Below are positions 46,139-55,058 of a stretch of DNA of 64,000 nucleotides, in pieces. Positions within the stretch are counted from its first letter, which is position 1. Each line of letters starts with the position of its first letter. A program made the translations under genes and the position numbers. The notes beneath the pieces were generated by a model that saw only the letters and a list, made by a program, of their open reading frames with translations, was not told where the DNA came from and did not search any database. Source of the DNA: Paraburkholderia piptadeniae (GTDB lineage: Bacteria; Pseudomonadota; Gammaproteobacteria; Burkholderiales; Burkholderiaceae); the NCBI RefSeq assembly GCF_900007165.1, contig NZ_CYGY02000056.1:80707-144706 (forward strand), given 5' to 3'.

Positions 46139-47809
46139 TCACGACGCCGACAATGGCTCAGATAGCCTGGCGCGGCATGCCGAGACTACTGAGCCCGCTC
46201 CGCGCACCGTGTCAAACAGCTCTGAGATGTCGTCGGGAAGGTCGTCTCCGCGCCAGGCTACATGTCCATCCGGCCGAATGAGCACGAGTTTCCTTTCATA
46301 AAGGACCGCCGCATCCGTGTCATCGATCCGATAAACCGACAGGGGCAGTCGTATTCGCTTTGCCGCCTCGATCGCGGGCCCCGGGTCAAATTCAGCAAAG
46401 CTCAGCAGCGCAAAACCGTCTCCGAACAGATCAAGAACGGACTTACCGTCACGCAGCCAGAAGTGCGGCGCACGGTTACCAGGGCATGCCGACGGCACAT
46501 ATGTTCCTGGGTCGTCGCAACGCGACGAGGCGCTATCATCGATCACGATCGGCGAAGGCAAATACGAATATCCGAGATGTACTCCGATCGCGTGCCACGC
46601 TTTTTCGTTTTCCTCGACTAGCCGTTCGCCGAGTTTTCTTCGTAATTCGTCTCCTGCACGAGTTGAATCGAGCAGTCCCGGATGTCCCGTGTTATCGGTG
46701 AGGCGACCATAATTTCGAAGTGACTCCTGGGCTGCTCGTGCGGACGCGGGTCTGCGTTCAATGTCATACGACGCCAAAAGATTCCGCCCACCCCAGCCAT
46801 CGAGCATGGCAGCCAGTTTCCAGCCGAGGTCAAAGCCGTCCTGAATGCCGGTATTCATACCCAGCCCGCCGTTCGGCGGATGTGCATGCGCTGCATCGCC
46901 TGCAAGGAAGATTCGCCCGTCGCTGAAGCGGTCAGCCACCACCATCTTCCGAATCCACCGGCTCACATCATCGATTTCGTATTCGAAATCGCACCCAACG
47001 CACGCTTGCAGAGCGGCATGGATAGCCTCCCGAGTCATACCGCGCTCGTCAACTCCAATGAGTTGCAAGCGCCACAGGTCGCGCCCGTCCATTGTCGTCA
47101 ATACCGCCCATGTGCCCTGCTCTCCGACAAATACGTAGCGGTAGGCGTCCCCTTTTTCGTGCAGGCGACTGAGGTCTTAGATGCGCACGTACACGCTGAC
47201 GGAAACGTCCAGATGTGGATGTCCGCGCATCGAAATGCCCAACAGGCTTCGCACAGTGCTGGAATAGCCGTCACAGCCGATCACATACCGGGTACGTAAC
47301 GAGTATTGCCGCCCGGTAGAGATGTCGGTCACGCCGACAGTGACACCATCGTCGTCCTGTTCCAACCACTCTACCCTGTTCTGGTAACGGAGCTCGACGC
47401 CAGGCAGGGATGCAGCATGCCGCTTGAGGATCGGATCGAACCACGTCTGCGGACACGGCAACTCACGCTCAGGGCTGAACCGGGAGCTGAATCCCTCACG
47501 CAGCCTGGGCGTCTTGACCCGCCCAAGCTCATATCCGTCCAGACTCGTGACGAATACACTATCGAGCCCGTGATCGTGAGGAAATCCCCAGTTGTGGATC
47601 TCTTCCGCCAGCGCGAGCTGTCGGCAGAACTCCATGGTTCGCACGCCGACAACAACCACCTTTGCTGATTCTGTGCAATCTTCCCTTTGCTCGAGTAGCA
47701 GGACGGGCACCTTGCGTCGTCCAAGGTCACATGCAAGCGCAAGGCCGACCGGGCCACCGCCTACGATAACGACTGGCGCCGAAGGAGTAGGTATCGAGAT
47801 ATTTTTCAT
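46139..47809 (-). pseudogene. FAD-dependent aromatic monooxygenase interrupted by an in-frame stop
   Basis: One 557-codon frame is broken by a single TAA at 47177-47179. Before it: 210 residues with the FAD motif VVIVGGGPVGLALACDLG and YVIGCDGYSSTVRSLLG. After it the same frame continues smoothly (DLSRLHEKGDAYRYVFVG, then EQGTWAVLTTMDGRDLWR) and includes the second FAD motif GRIFLAGDAAHAHPPNGG. Members hydroxylate phenolic acids with NAD(P)H and oxygen; beside gentisate dioxygenase it would make gentisate or a precursor. Residues flanking the stop are normal, so a point mutation in an otherwise complete gene is likely. It starts 6 bp after the M24 gene. Confidence 0.85.
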
Positions 47810-47815
47810 GAGCAG

Positions 47816-49135
47816 TTAGCCGACCTGGGGAAGCTCTTTTGGCACACCGATCAGGCATTCGGCCCGCTTCGGCCGAACCACCATGAAGTCGGACAGCATG
47901 CAGCCCACATCGAGCTTCCAGTTGGAGTCGTGGAGATCAATGTTGTTGCCGAAGGTCATTCCTTCCTCGAGTACCATGTCTCCGATTCGGGCTCCGTTCA
48001 TCGTATTCGATCCGTAGCCTTCCTGATATACGACTGTCGGAAACTCTGGCGACGCAGTACCCATGGCGTGAAAGCCCAGCTCGACCCAATCGAGTCCCGC
48101 ATCCCGGGCAGGCTTGCGGATCATTTCGATTGCTTCCCCGATGGTGCGACCTGCTACGAGTGCTTCTTTGCTCGCTTCCAGGCAGTCGTGTGAGACAGCC
48201 CAGATATTCAGCAGCTCCCGCGGCGCCTTCTTGCCGACATAGACGGTGAACTCCGTATGGCAGCGATAGCCGCCATATTTGGTGTGCCATTCCGAGACAA
48301 TAATGTCACCGTCTTGAAGCGGTCTCATCGTCGGCGTACGAGGCTGCTCACAGCCATGCAGCAAATGCCATAGTTCGTTGGTCGGATGCTCAACCGGGCC
48401 TGCAGCAAACAGGTTGAAGATATTCGGTTCAGCGCCATTGGCGATTTGCGTCCGGATCATTTCAGCGTACACGGCTGCATCAGGTACGCCAGGGCGCGCC
48501 GTCTCGACCATCGCATCGATGACCTTGCGCGCGATCCTGCCCGCCCCTCGCAGCATGTTGATTTCTTCTTCGCTTTTTACCATCCGCATTTCCTGAAGCA
48601 GCGCGCTGGCATCCTGGAACTCTGCATCAGGCAACAAGTGCTTCAACGCTTGCACATCCTGATGAAGTAGCGTGGGCGTCGTCTGAATCGTCGAAGAAAA
48701 TCCCACGAGACCGATGCGCGCCTGACAGAGGCCACGCTGACGAATTTCATCCGCGACTGCAGCCATTCCTCCTCGGGTACGGAAATCAGTGACCCATTTC
48801 TGAACCGACAAGTACATATTTGTGGGTCTGTTCATATGAGCCACTGCATTCCAGACCACCGGTGCGCCGACGAGTGGAAATAGTGCGTCCGCCCCGATTT
48901 GAGAATCCACCTGAAGCATGTAGCGCATATTGGCCATGCCCATGCCCCAGTAAATGTCGTTACCAAGGAAGACTAGTGCGTCAAGACCCGCAATCAGCAT
49001 CTTCTTTCGCACCCGATCCCAACGAGCGTCTCGCTCGGCAAGCGAGAGCTGCGGGACAAAGGCAGTCAGATCAGCGGCGTGTGCGTCTTCGGCAATCGGC
49101 CCCGCGAGCGGTTGAGGGAAATCGAGGTTTTTCAC
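47816..49135 (-). CDS. M24 (creatinase/prolidase-like) hydrolase lacking metal ligands
   Basis: 439 residues from GTG 49135 after TAGGAGACAG. A creatinase N-terminal domain (RWDRVRKKMLIAGLDALVFL) is followed by the pita-bread domain. The M24 metal ligands are replaced: the DxG...D pair becomes SEWHTKYGGYRCHTEFT, and the IEPG glutamate region becomes GMTFGNNIDLHD. The catalytic-type histidine remains in ELGFHAMG. Creatinase itself works without metal, so this is probably a C-N hydrolase on a small molecule rather than a peptidase. Its place between an aromatic acid carrier and a monooxygenase suggests the first step of an aromatic compound's breakdown (inference). Confidence 0.8.
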   Translation of the reverse strand: MKNLDFPQPLAGPIAEDAHAADLTAFVPQLSLAERDARWDRVRKKMLIAGLDALVFLGNDIYWGMGMANMRYMLQVDSQIGADALFPLVGAPVVWNAVAHMNRPTNMYLSVQKWVTDFRTRGGMAAVADEIRQRGLCQARIGLVGFSSTIQTTPTLLHQDVQALKHLLPDAEFQDASALLQEMRMVKSEEEINMLRGAGRIARKVIDAMVETARPGVPDAAVYAEMIRTQIANGAEPNIFNLFAAGPVEHPTNELWHLLHGCEQPRTPTMRPLQDGDIIVSEWHTKYGGYRCHTEFTVYVGKKAPRELLNIWAVSHDCLEASKEALVAGRTIGEAIEMIRKPARDAGLDWVELGFHAMGTASPEFPTVVYQEGYGSNTMNGARIGDMVLEEGMTFGNNIDLHDSNWKLDVGCMLSDFMVVRPKRAECLIGVPKELPQVG

Positions 49136-49217
49136 GGATACTGTCTCCTACTTAAAATTTATGAATATCAGCCGAAATGGCACACGCAAGAAACGGGATC
49201 TAAAGAAACCGATACCG

Positions 49218-49472
49218 TCATGAAACTTTTGCCATCCGTGTAGCGCGAGGCAAATACGGGTTAAGTGGAAACACGCCCCAAGCGCCCTCCTCGTGATAAA
49301 AGAAGGCAATGGTCACAGGACCGTCGAAGCGCGCGACTTCGATGCAGACATAGCGCGCACCGCGGGCCGTGCGTCCAAATCGGGTGACACGCAATGGTCG
49401 AGTTGGGGTCGGGGCAAGCCATTTATCAACCAGCGAACGCAATGAACTTTTCTGCGGATACATGTTCGTCAC
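49218..49472 (-). CDS. Small hypothetical protein
   Basis: 84 residues from a GTG start, or 81 from ATG 49463. Basic N-terminus (SLRSLVDKWLAPTPTRPLRV) then YVCIEVARFDGPVTIAFFYH. Similar short proteins recur in Burkholderiaceae genomes, often near catabolic genes, with no assigned function. It lies between the carrier and M24 genes in the same direction. Confidence 0.6.
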   Translation of the reverse strand: MTNMYPQKSSLRSLVDKWLAPTPTRPLRVTRFGRTARGARYVCIEVARFDGPVTIAFFYHEEGAWGVFPLNPYLPRATRMAKVS

Positions 49473-49577
49473 CTGTTGCCACGTAGATACGTAAAGCTCG
49501 TGAGAGCGTACGTCTCACAAGAGCTATCGCTCGATTGGTCGGTCGGCAAATCGCGCTTGCACGCCTGATAGCCGGAG

Positions 49578-50978
49578 TCACGTCGCATCGGTAAGCCTCG
49601 TCGTCAACTTTTCAGCGACCGGAACCGATGCGCGATCGCCGTGGAGAGCTGCTTCCAACATGCGACGCGTAGCCGGAAGCAGGTAGATCAGAATCATTGC
49701 AAGTGCGGCAATGACGCATGGGACCGCTGCGACATAAAGAATCTGAACGGTGCCCCACTTCCAGGCTACGAGCACGCCGCCCATCAACGACCCCAGCATG
49801 GAGCCTAGACGACCGATACCCGTGGCCCAACCAACCCCGGTCGACCGGATAAGCGCTGGATATACGGCCACGTTAAGGGCATGGGTTACGCCTTGTGTAC
49901 CGCTGCCGACGCCGGCAAGAAAGACCACGGCCACAAGCAGCAAAAAGTCATGCGTCATCCAACCCATCGCGGTCAGTGCGACTGCATAAAGTGCACAGAC
50001 GCCTGACAACGCGAGCGTTGCCCAACGGCGCCTGAGGAGACGCGCAAGCGCGAGAGAAGACAGTGCGGAACCTACGGGAAATGCGCTCGATGCAAGCACA
50101 GAACTACCGATGGACATACCGGCTTCGGCAAATAGAGTCGGTAACCAGCTGAAGACGAAATAGGTTGCGACGAGGAGCATGAACACCGTCGTCCAGATCA
50201 GCGACGTATAAACGGCCCGACCGTCGCCGAAAAGGCGGCGCACCGGAAAGCCGCGCTCGTTCTGCTCGATCCCTACGATAAATTCCGCTCCGCGCGGCAG
50301 CCCGAGATCCGGCGCGACGCGACTCAAAATTCGCCGCACCCGCTCTGTCGACTGACCGAAAGCAACCAGTTGTCGCGACGACTCCGGAACTGTCATCAGC
50401 GCAACAAGTGCAACGGCAAGTGGAATGGCGCCACCTACCACAAACACGCTACGCCATCCAAAGGTTGGCAGAAGGGCTGCCGCGAGAAAACCGCCCAACG
50501 TGGTGCCAGCCAGATAACCCATGGCACACAACGTCACCAGTGAACTGCGCCGATTTGCGGGCACGTATTCCGATGTCAGTGCAATCGCATTGGGGTAGGC
50601 GCCACCGATACCTGCGCCTGCCGCGAACTGCAGAAAAATGAGCATTTCCGGCGACGAGGTCTTACTTTTCATCAGGCTGAGCAGACCAAAAGCGATCAGG
50701 CTGGCAACAAGGACAGGTTTCCGCCCCATCTTGTCGGAAACGAGACCCAAAAGCAGATTGCCAATACCCATACCGAGCACGCCGGCCGTAAAAATCGGCC
50801 CCAGCATCGCCCGGCTGAAGCCGAGATCTTTGATCAGCGCGGGCGCCACGTAACCGATTGCCTGCGCGTCGAAACCATCTACCGCCATTGCCAGGGTACA
50901 TGTAGCGACAATTCCCCACTGAAATGCGGACATTGATCGGGAATCGATCACGGCCGCCACATCGAAAGTGCGCTGCAT
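49578..50978 (-). CDS. MFS aromatic acid:H+ symporter (AAHS family)
   Basis: 466 residues from ATG 50978, after CAGGAGACGAAGCA; a longer frame to 51074 would run through the MarR gene. It has twelve helices, the AAHS motif AMAVDGFDAQAIGYVAP on helix 1, GLVSDKMGRKPVLVAS in loop 2-3 and FAAGAGIGGAYPNAIALTSE. Relatives (PcaK, BenK, MhbT) import hydroxybenzoates. It is the first gene of the minus-strand gentisate block and diverges from marR. Confidence 0.9.
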   Translation of the reverse strand: MQRTFDVAAVIDSRSMSAFQWGIVATCTLAMAVDGFDAQAIGYVAPALIKDLGFSRAMLGPIFTAGVLGMGIGNLLLGLVSDKMGRKPVLVASLIAFGLLSLMKSKTSSPEMLIFLQFAAGAGIGGAYPNAIALTSEYVPANRRSSLVTLCAMGYLAGTTLGGFLAAALLPTFGWRSVFVVGGAIPLAVALVALMTVPESSRQLVAFGQSTERVRRILSRVAPDLGLPRGAEFIVGIEQNERGFPVRRLFGDGRAVYTSLIWTTVFMLLVATYFVFSWLPTLFAEAGMSIGSSVLASSAFPVGSALSSLALARLLRRRWATLALSGVCALYAVALTAMGWMTHDFLLLVAVVFLAGVGSGTQGVTHALNVAVYPALIRSTGVGWATGIGRLGSMLGSLMGGVLVAWKWGTVQILYVAAVPCVIAALAMILIYLLPATRRMLEAALHGDRASVPVAEKLTTRLTDAT

Positions 50979-50993
50979 TGCTTCGTCTCCTGA

Positions 50994-51440
50994 ATGTTCG
51001 AAGGGGTCTCGCACCGTTTGACGTTTCTTCTGAACCGGATAGTGTCGGTACTGGTCGATGCGGGATCGCCGCAATTCCGCTCGCTAGGCCTCAGTATTCC
51101 TGCGGCGCGTGCGCTGATTGCACTGTACGAGGGTGGTTCGAAAATGACGGTCGGGAACCTTGCGGAAACGACATCGACCGATCTCTCGACGATGTCGCAC
51201 ATACTGAGACGCCTCGAATCCCAATCGTTGTTGACCCGGACGCGGCTCGCACGGGATAACCGTGTGGTCTATGCGACCCTCACGAAACAGGGGCGCTCCA
51301 TCGCAAAAGAGTGTCACGACGCCAGTCTCCAGCACGAGGCCGTCTTATTGGGCGATATGTCTGCAGAGGAAGCAGGTCTGCTGAAACGGATGCTGGTTTG
51401 CGTCTATGGGAACGCGAAGTCAGGGTTCGGAATTGATTGA
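50994..51440 (+). CDS. MarR family transcriptional regulator
   Basis: 148 residues. Winged-helix core: LSIPAARALIALYEGG, MTVGNLAETTSTDLSTMSHI, LRRLESQSLLTRTRLARDNR. Such regulators commonly repress aromatic-acid genes and release DNA on binding the acid. ATG 50994 is preceded at once by an in-frame TGA, so it cannot start earlier, and it lies only 15 bp from the divergent carrier's ATG without a ribosome site. It may be translated from a leaderless message. Confidence 0.85.
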   Translation: MFEGVSHRLTFLLNRIVSVLVDAGSPQFRSLGLSIPAARALIALYEGGSKMTVGNLAETTSTDLSTMSHILRRLESQSLLTRTRLARDNRVVYATLTKQGRSIAKECHDASLQHEAVLLGDMSAEEAGLLKRMLVCVYGNAKSGFGID

Positions 51441-52196
51441 TCAAACAGACAAGTCGACGCGTCCTCGAAGCAAGCGTGCGGGCTTCCCGGGCGCCCTGAG
51501 CTAATGATGTGAGTCTGCATCGGGAACCCGGCAGATTCCTGTGTGAACCAGCCTTTCGAATGACGGTTTGATGGATTGGTCGAGCGGCAACAGTCGTGCA
51601 ACTTTCGCCGGATGCGGTGTGCAGCAGACGCGTGGGCGCCGGACTCACGTTCCGCAGTTGGTGCCTGCTGACCTGCTTCCAAACTTCGTTCACTGATTAG
51701 CTTTCGCCGCGCGCCGCAACAAACGTCCCGTGCGATGCCCTCATCGAGCGGTCTGATCCCCGGTCACAGCCAACAGAACCGTTGCAACACGCGGTCCTAT
51801 CGAACCGCTCCTCGCGCCGCCATTCCCACGAAGACCCCCGAGGTTTCCAGGAAAACGTGCAACCAAACCGAGCTATTTAGATAACTATTCTTGTATTAAG
51901 GCGTACTTTTCTTAATATGCATATCTAATCTACTGGGCGATCCAAATTAAGATGGATGTTGTCAAGCCATGACAACCGCCTTTATCACGGTAACGGGCAC
52001 ATTCGAGCACCGATAGACCGGTATCGACCCAACTCCGCCGTTGCAGGCCTCAACCGGCGAGCGGCAGATCTTGAGGTACAACGGCCATCCCTGGTTCGGT
52101 CACAGCCAGCCACCGTTCAGCCGTTGGGGAAGTGAAGGGAAATACTCAAAGCCACCGCTTTCAAGTACTTCTTTTTAAGCAAGCGCGCTGCGCCGG
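51441..52196. other. 750-bp intergenic region
   Basis: No gene supported. It turns AT-rich at 51870-51960 and contains the palindromes ATATGCATAT (51915-51924) and GTTGTCA-AGCCA-TGACAAC (51958-51976, with its seven-base arms), both operator-like, but with no gene beginning nearby. Confidence 0.4.
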
Positions 52197-53096
52197 CTAC
52201 GCCCTGTTGACGCGAGAACGTCCGAAGCTCTCCACCAATACCTTGACGAACGCGTTGCTCGCCGCCGTACGGTAGGCGTCCTTGCGCTGCAGGAGCGCTG
52301 CCGTGCGGGCGGGCAGCGGGGGATCGAGCGACACGGGATGCAGTTCGCCGTGCTCTCGCGCGATCCCGTCGGGCAATACGGTGGCGAGCTGCCCGCGGCG
52401 CACAAGCTCGACTATTGAGCTGATTGAACTCGCCTCGATGGCAACCTGCGGACGAATACGATGTCGCGCGCAGTATTCGTCGATATAGCGACGCGTCGCG
52501 AATGCCTTGTTCAGCAGGACCAGCGGTTCCTTCGCAAAGTCCTTCACGGCCAGCGGCTTGCGGCGCGTCGCGCGTGCATGGCCTCGGCTGACCACGAGGC
52601 TCAGCGTCTCCCGAAACAAAGGCTGGCTCTCTATTTCCAGGGCATGAACGGGTTCGAAGGCGATGCCTGCGTCGAGCTCGCCGTCAGCAAGCTGGGCTTC
52701 GATCTGATCCTGCGGGATCTCCTGAATGTCGATCGCGATGCCCGGGTGCGCGCCATGGAAGCGGTCGATGACGGGGCCGACCAGATACGCGGTGAACGTC
52801 GGCGTCACGGCCAGACGCAGATTGCCGCGGCTCAGTTCGCCGACATCGTGGATCGCCCTCATGCCCGCATCGAGATCCTGTAGCGCGAGCTTTGCGTAAC
52901 GTGCCCATGCCGCGCCCGCATCCGTCAGTTGCACGGTTCTGCCGGAGCGGTCAAGCAACTGCGTGCGCAACGTGTCTTCCAGTTGCCTGATCTGCTGGGA
53001 AAGCGTCGGCTGCGAAACGTGCAGCGCTTCGGCGGCGCGCGTGAAGTTCCGGTGCTCAGCGACGGCCAGAAAATAGCGGATATGACGTAGCAGCAT
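52197..53096 (-). CDS. cynR: LysR family regulator of the cyanate operon
   Basis: 299 residues from ATG 53096, chosen because MLLRHIRYFLAVAEHRNFTR matches the start of CynR; an ATG further upstream would add a non-family leader. The helix-turn-helix is RAAEALHVSQPTLSQQI. The effector domain is complete. In E. coli CynR binds cyanate and activates cynTSX. Here it diverges from cynT, the standard arrangement. Confidence 0.9.
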   Translation of the reverse strand: MLLRHIRYFLAVAEHRNFTRAAEALHVSQPTLSQQIRQLEDTLRTQLLDRSGRTVQLTDAGAAWARYAKLALQDLDAGMRAIHDVGELSRGNLRLAVTPTFTAYLVGPVIDRFHGAHPGIAIDIQEIPQDQIEAQLADGELDAGIAFEPVHALEIESQPLFRETLSLVVSRGHARATRRKPLAVKDFAKEPLVLLNKAFATRRYIDEYCARHRIRPQVAIEASSISSIVELVRRGQLATVLPDGIAREHGELHPVSLDPPLPARTAALLQRKDAYRTAASNAFVKVLVESFGRSRVNRA

Positions 53097-53218
53097 GCGG
53101 GCCTCGTAACTATTGGTGTTGCCTATCGTTATCATCATAAACCGGTCTTGGACACTATCGCTGATCGCGTCCATTCTTTGTTCAACGCCGCGCACTGCGA
53201 GACTGAACGGAGCAGATC
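53097..53218. promoter_or_regulatory. Divergent cynR-cynT control region
   Basis: 122 bp between the starts. AT-rich words TATCGTTATCATCATAA (about 53129-53145) include T-N11-A spacing typical of LysR sites. Promoter boxes are not certain. Confidence 0.45.
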
Positions 53219-53878
53219 ATGCAAGAGATCATCGATGGTTTTCTGAAGTTTCAACGGGACGTATTCCCCGCGCGCAAGGACCTGTTCCGGAAGCTGGCGA
53301 CGAGCCAGACGCCGCGCACGCTGTTCATCTCATGTTCGGACAGCCGCATGGTGCCCGAGCTGGTCACACAGCGCGAACCGGGCGACCTGTTCGTGATCCG
53401 CAATGCCGGCAACATCGTGCCTTCGTTCGGCCCTGAACCGGGCGGCGTTTCCGCCACCGTCGAGTACGCGGTTGCCGCGCTGGGCGTGACCGACGTCGTG
53501 GTGTGCGGCCACTCGGACTGTGGCGCGATGACGGCCATCGCGACCTGCAAGTGTCTCGATCACATGCCCGCAGTCTCGAACTGGCTGCGCTACGCCGATT
53601 CGGCGAAGCTCGTTAACGATGCGCGCGCGCATGCCACCGAACGGGAACGCGTCGACTCGATGGTGCGCGAGAACGTCATCGCTCAACTCAACAATCTCAA
53701 GACTCATCCTTCCGTCGCGCTGGCGCTCGCACAGGGTCGCCTGAAGCTGCATGGCTGGGTCTATGACATCGAATCCGGTTCCATCGACGCTCTCGACAGC
53801 GCGACACGTCAGTTCGTTTCGCTGTCGGAGCATCCGGATGTTTCCGCGACGCCTGCCGAGTGTGTCGCGGCGCACTGA
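53219..53878 (+). CDS. cynT: Beta-carbonic anhydrase
   Basis: 219 residues. Zinc ligands are C39 and D41 (LFISCSDSRM) and H98 and C101 (VVCGHSDCGAM). It hydrates carbon dioxide to bicarbonate, which cyanase consumes as co-substrate; CynT prevents loss of bicarbonate. It is the first gene of cynTS-DUF1348, 58 bp before cynS. Confidence 0.95.
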   Translation: MQEIIDGFLKFQRDVFPARKDLFRKLATSQTPRTLFISCSDSRMVPELVTQREPGDLFVIRNAGNIVPSFGPEPGGVSATVEYAVAALGVTDVVVCGHSDCGAMTAIATCKCLDHMPAVSNWLRYADSAKLVNDARAHATERERVDSMVRENVIAQLNNLKTHPSVALALAQGRLKLHGWVYDIESGSIDALDSATRQFVSLSEHPDVSATPAECVAAH

Positions 53879-53936
53879 CCATCGGCGCATTCCTTCCACC
53901 GGCTTCATTTACTTCACCGATTCAAGGAGCAACATC

Positions 53937-54407
53937 ATGCCCCAATCGCAAACCAGCCAGCACGCACGCGAGGTACTGACCGATGCGATCATCGACGCGA
54001 AAACCCGCAAGAACCTGACATTCGAAGTCATCAACGAAGGCACGGGCCTGAGCGTTGCCTATACGACGGCTGCGCTGCTCGGCCAGCATGCGCTGCCTGA
54101 GCAGGCGGCGAAACTGGTAGCCGGGCGTCTCGGACTCGACGACGACGCGGTTCGCCTGCTGCAGACCATACCCGTTCGCGGCAGCATTCCCGGCGGCGTG
54201 CCGACCGATCCGACCATCTATCGCTTCTACGAGATGGTGCAGGTGTATGGCTCGACGTTGAAAGCGCTCGTTCACGAGAAGTTCGGCGACGGCATTATCA
54301 GCGCGATCAACTTCAAGCTCGATATTCAAAAGGTGCAAGACCCCGAAGGCGGCGAGCGCGCGATCATCACGCTCAACGGCAAGTACCTGCCGACCAAACC
54401 GTTCTGA
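53937..54407 (+). CDS. cynS: Cyanate hydratase (cyanase)
   Basis: 156 residues, the length of E. coli CynS, after AAGGAGCAACATC. The catalytic residues fall at the same positions as in E. coli: R96 and E99 (IYRFYEMVQVYG) and S122 (ISAINFKLD). An N-terminal helical DNA-binding-like domain and C-terminal cyanase domain form the decamer that converts cyanate and bicarbonate to ammonia and two carbon dioxide. Confidence 0.97.
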   Translation: MPQSQTSQHAREVLTDAIIDAKTRKNLTFEVINEGTGLSVAYTTAALLGQHALPEQAAKLVAGRLGLDDDAVRLLQTIPVRGSIPGGVPTDPTIYRFYEMVQVYGSTLKALVHEKFGDGIISAINFKLDIQKVQDPEGGERAIITLNGKYLPTKPF

Positions 54408-54466
54408 ATTATCCAGTGTTACCTGGAAAACCCAGGCACCCAACAACCTTGTAAAGGAGAGTTGCA

Positions 54467-54949
54467 ATGTCATCGCAACAACAGCAAATCCGTCCGCCGC
54501 TTCCCCCGTTCACACTGGAAACGGCCAAAGAAAAAGTACGACTCGCGGAAGACGGCTGGAACACCCGCGATGCGGCAAAGGTCGCGCTCGCCTATTCGCT
54601 CGATACGAAATGGCGTAACCGCACGGAGTTCGCGAACAACCGGGAAGAAGCGCAGGCGTTTCTCGAGCGCAAGTGGCGCAAGGAACTCGACTACCGTCTG
54701 ATCAAGGAGCTGTGGGCGTTCGATGGCAACCGGATTGCGGTGCGTTATGCGTACGAATGGCGCGACGACGCGGGCAACTGGTTCCGTTCGTATGGCAACG
54801 AGAACTGGGAGTTCGGCGTTGACGGACTGATGCAACGTCGCTTTGCGTGTATCAACGACATGCCGATCAAGGAATCGGAGCGCAAGTTTCATTGGCCCCT
54901 GGGCCGTCGTCCCGACAATCATCCGGGGTTGAGCGACCTGGGTCTTTGA
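54467..54949 (+). CDS. DUF1348 (SnoaL/NTF2-like) protein linked to the cyanate operon
   Basis: 160 residues after AAAGGAGAGTTGCA. Residues FTLETAKEKVRLAEDGWNTR and IAVRYAYEWRDDAGNWFRSY are typical of DUF1348, an NTF2-like cone fold with a central cavity. Function is not established; such proteins accompany nitrile, isocyanide or cyanate genes in some bacteria (recalled). It is the third gene of the operon, 59 bp after cynS, and was originally followed by an SDR gene now destroyed. Confidence 0.8.
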   Translation: MSSQQQQIRPPLPPFTLETAKEKVRLAEDGWNTRDAAKVALAYSLDTKWRNRTEFANNREEAQAFLERKWRKELDYRLIKELWAFDGNRIAVRYAYEWRDDAGNWFRSYGNENWEFGVDGLMQRRFACINDMPIKESERKFHWPLGRRPDNHPGLSDLGL

Positions 54950-55058
54950 GCGCCAACATGGCGGCGGCGTGTGTCGTGTCGTCGCCATGTGGCAATGTGG
55001 CGAATGCGAATCGGACGCGTCCCACACTTCGTTTCACTTTCACCGCAAACGTAGGAGC

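Noticed and set aside
46139..47809. Stop-codon recoding or readthrough in the monooxygenase
   Set aside because: The stop is TAA, there is no hairpin or SECIS-like context, and nearby genes also carry nonsense codons of other types, so decay is simpler.
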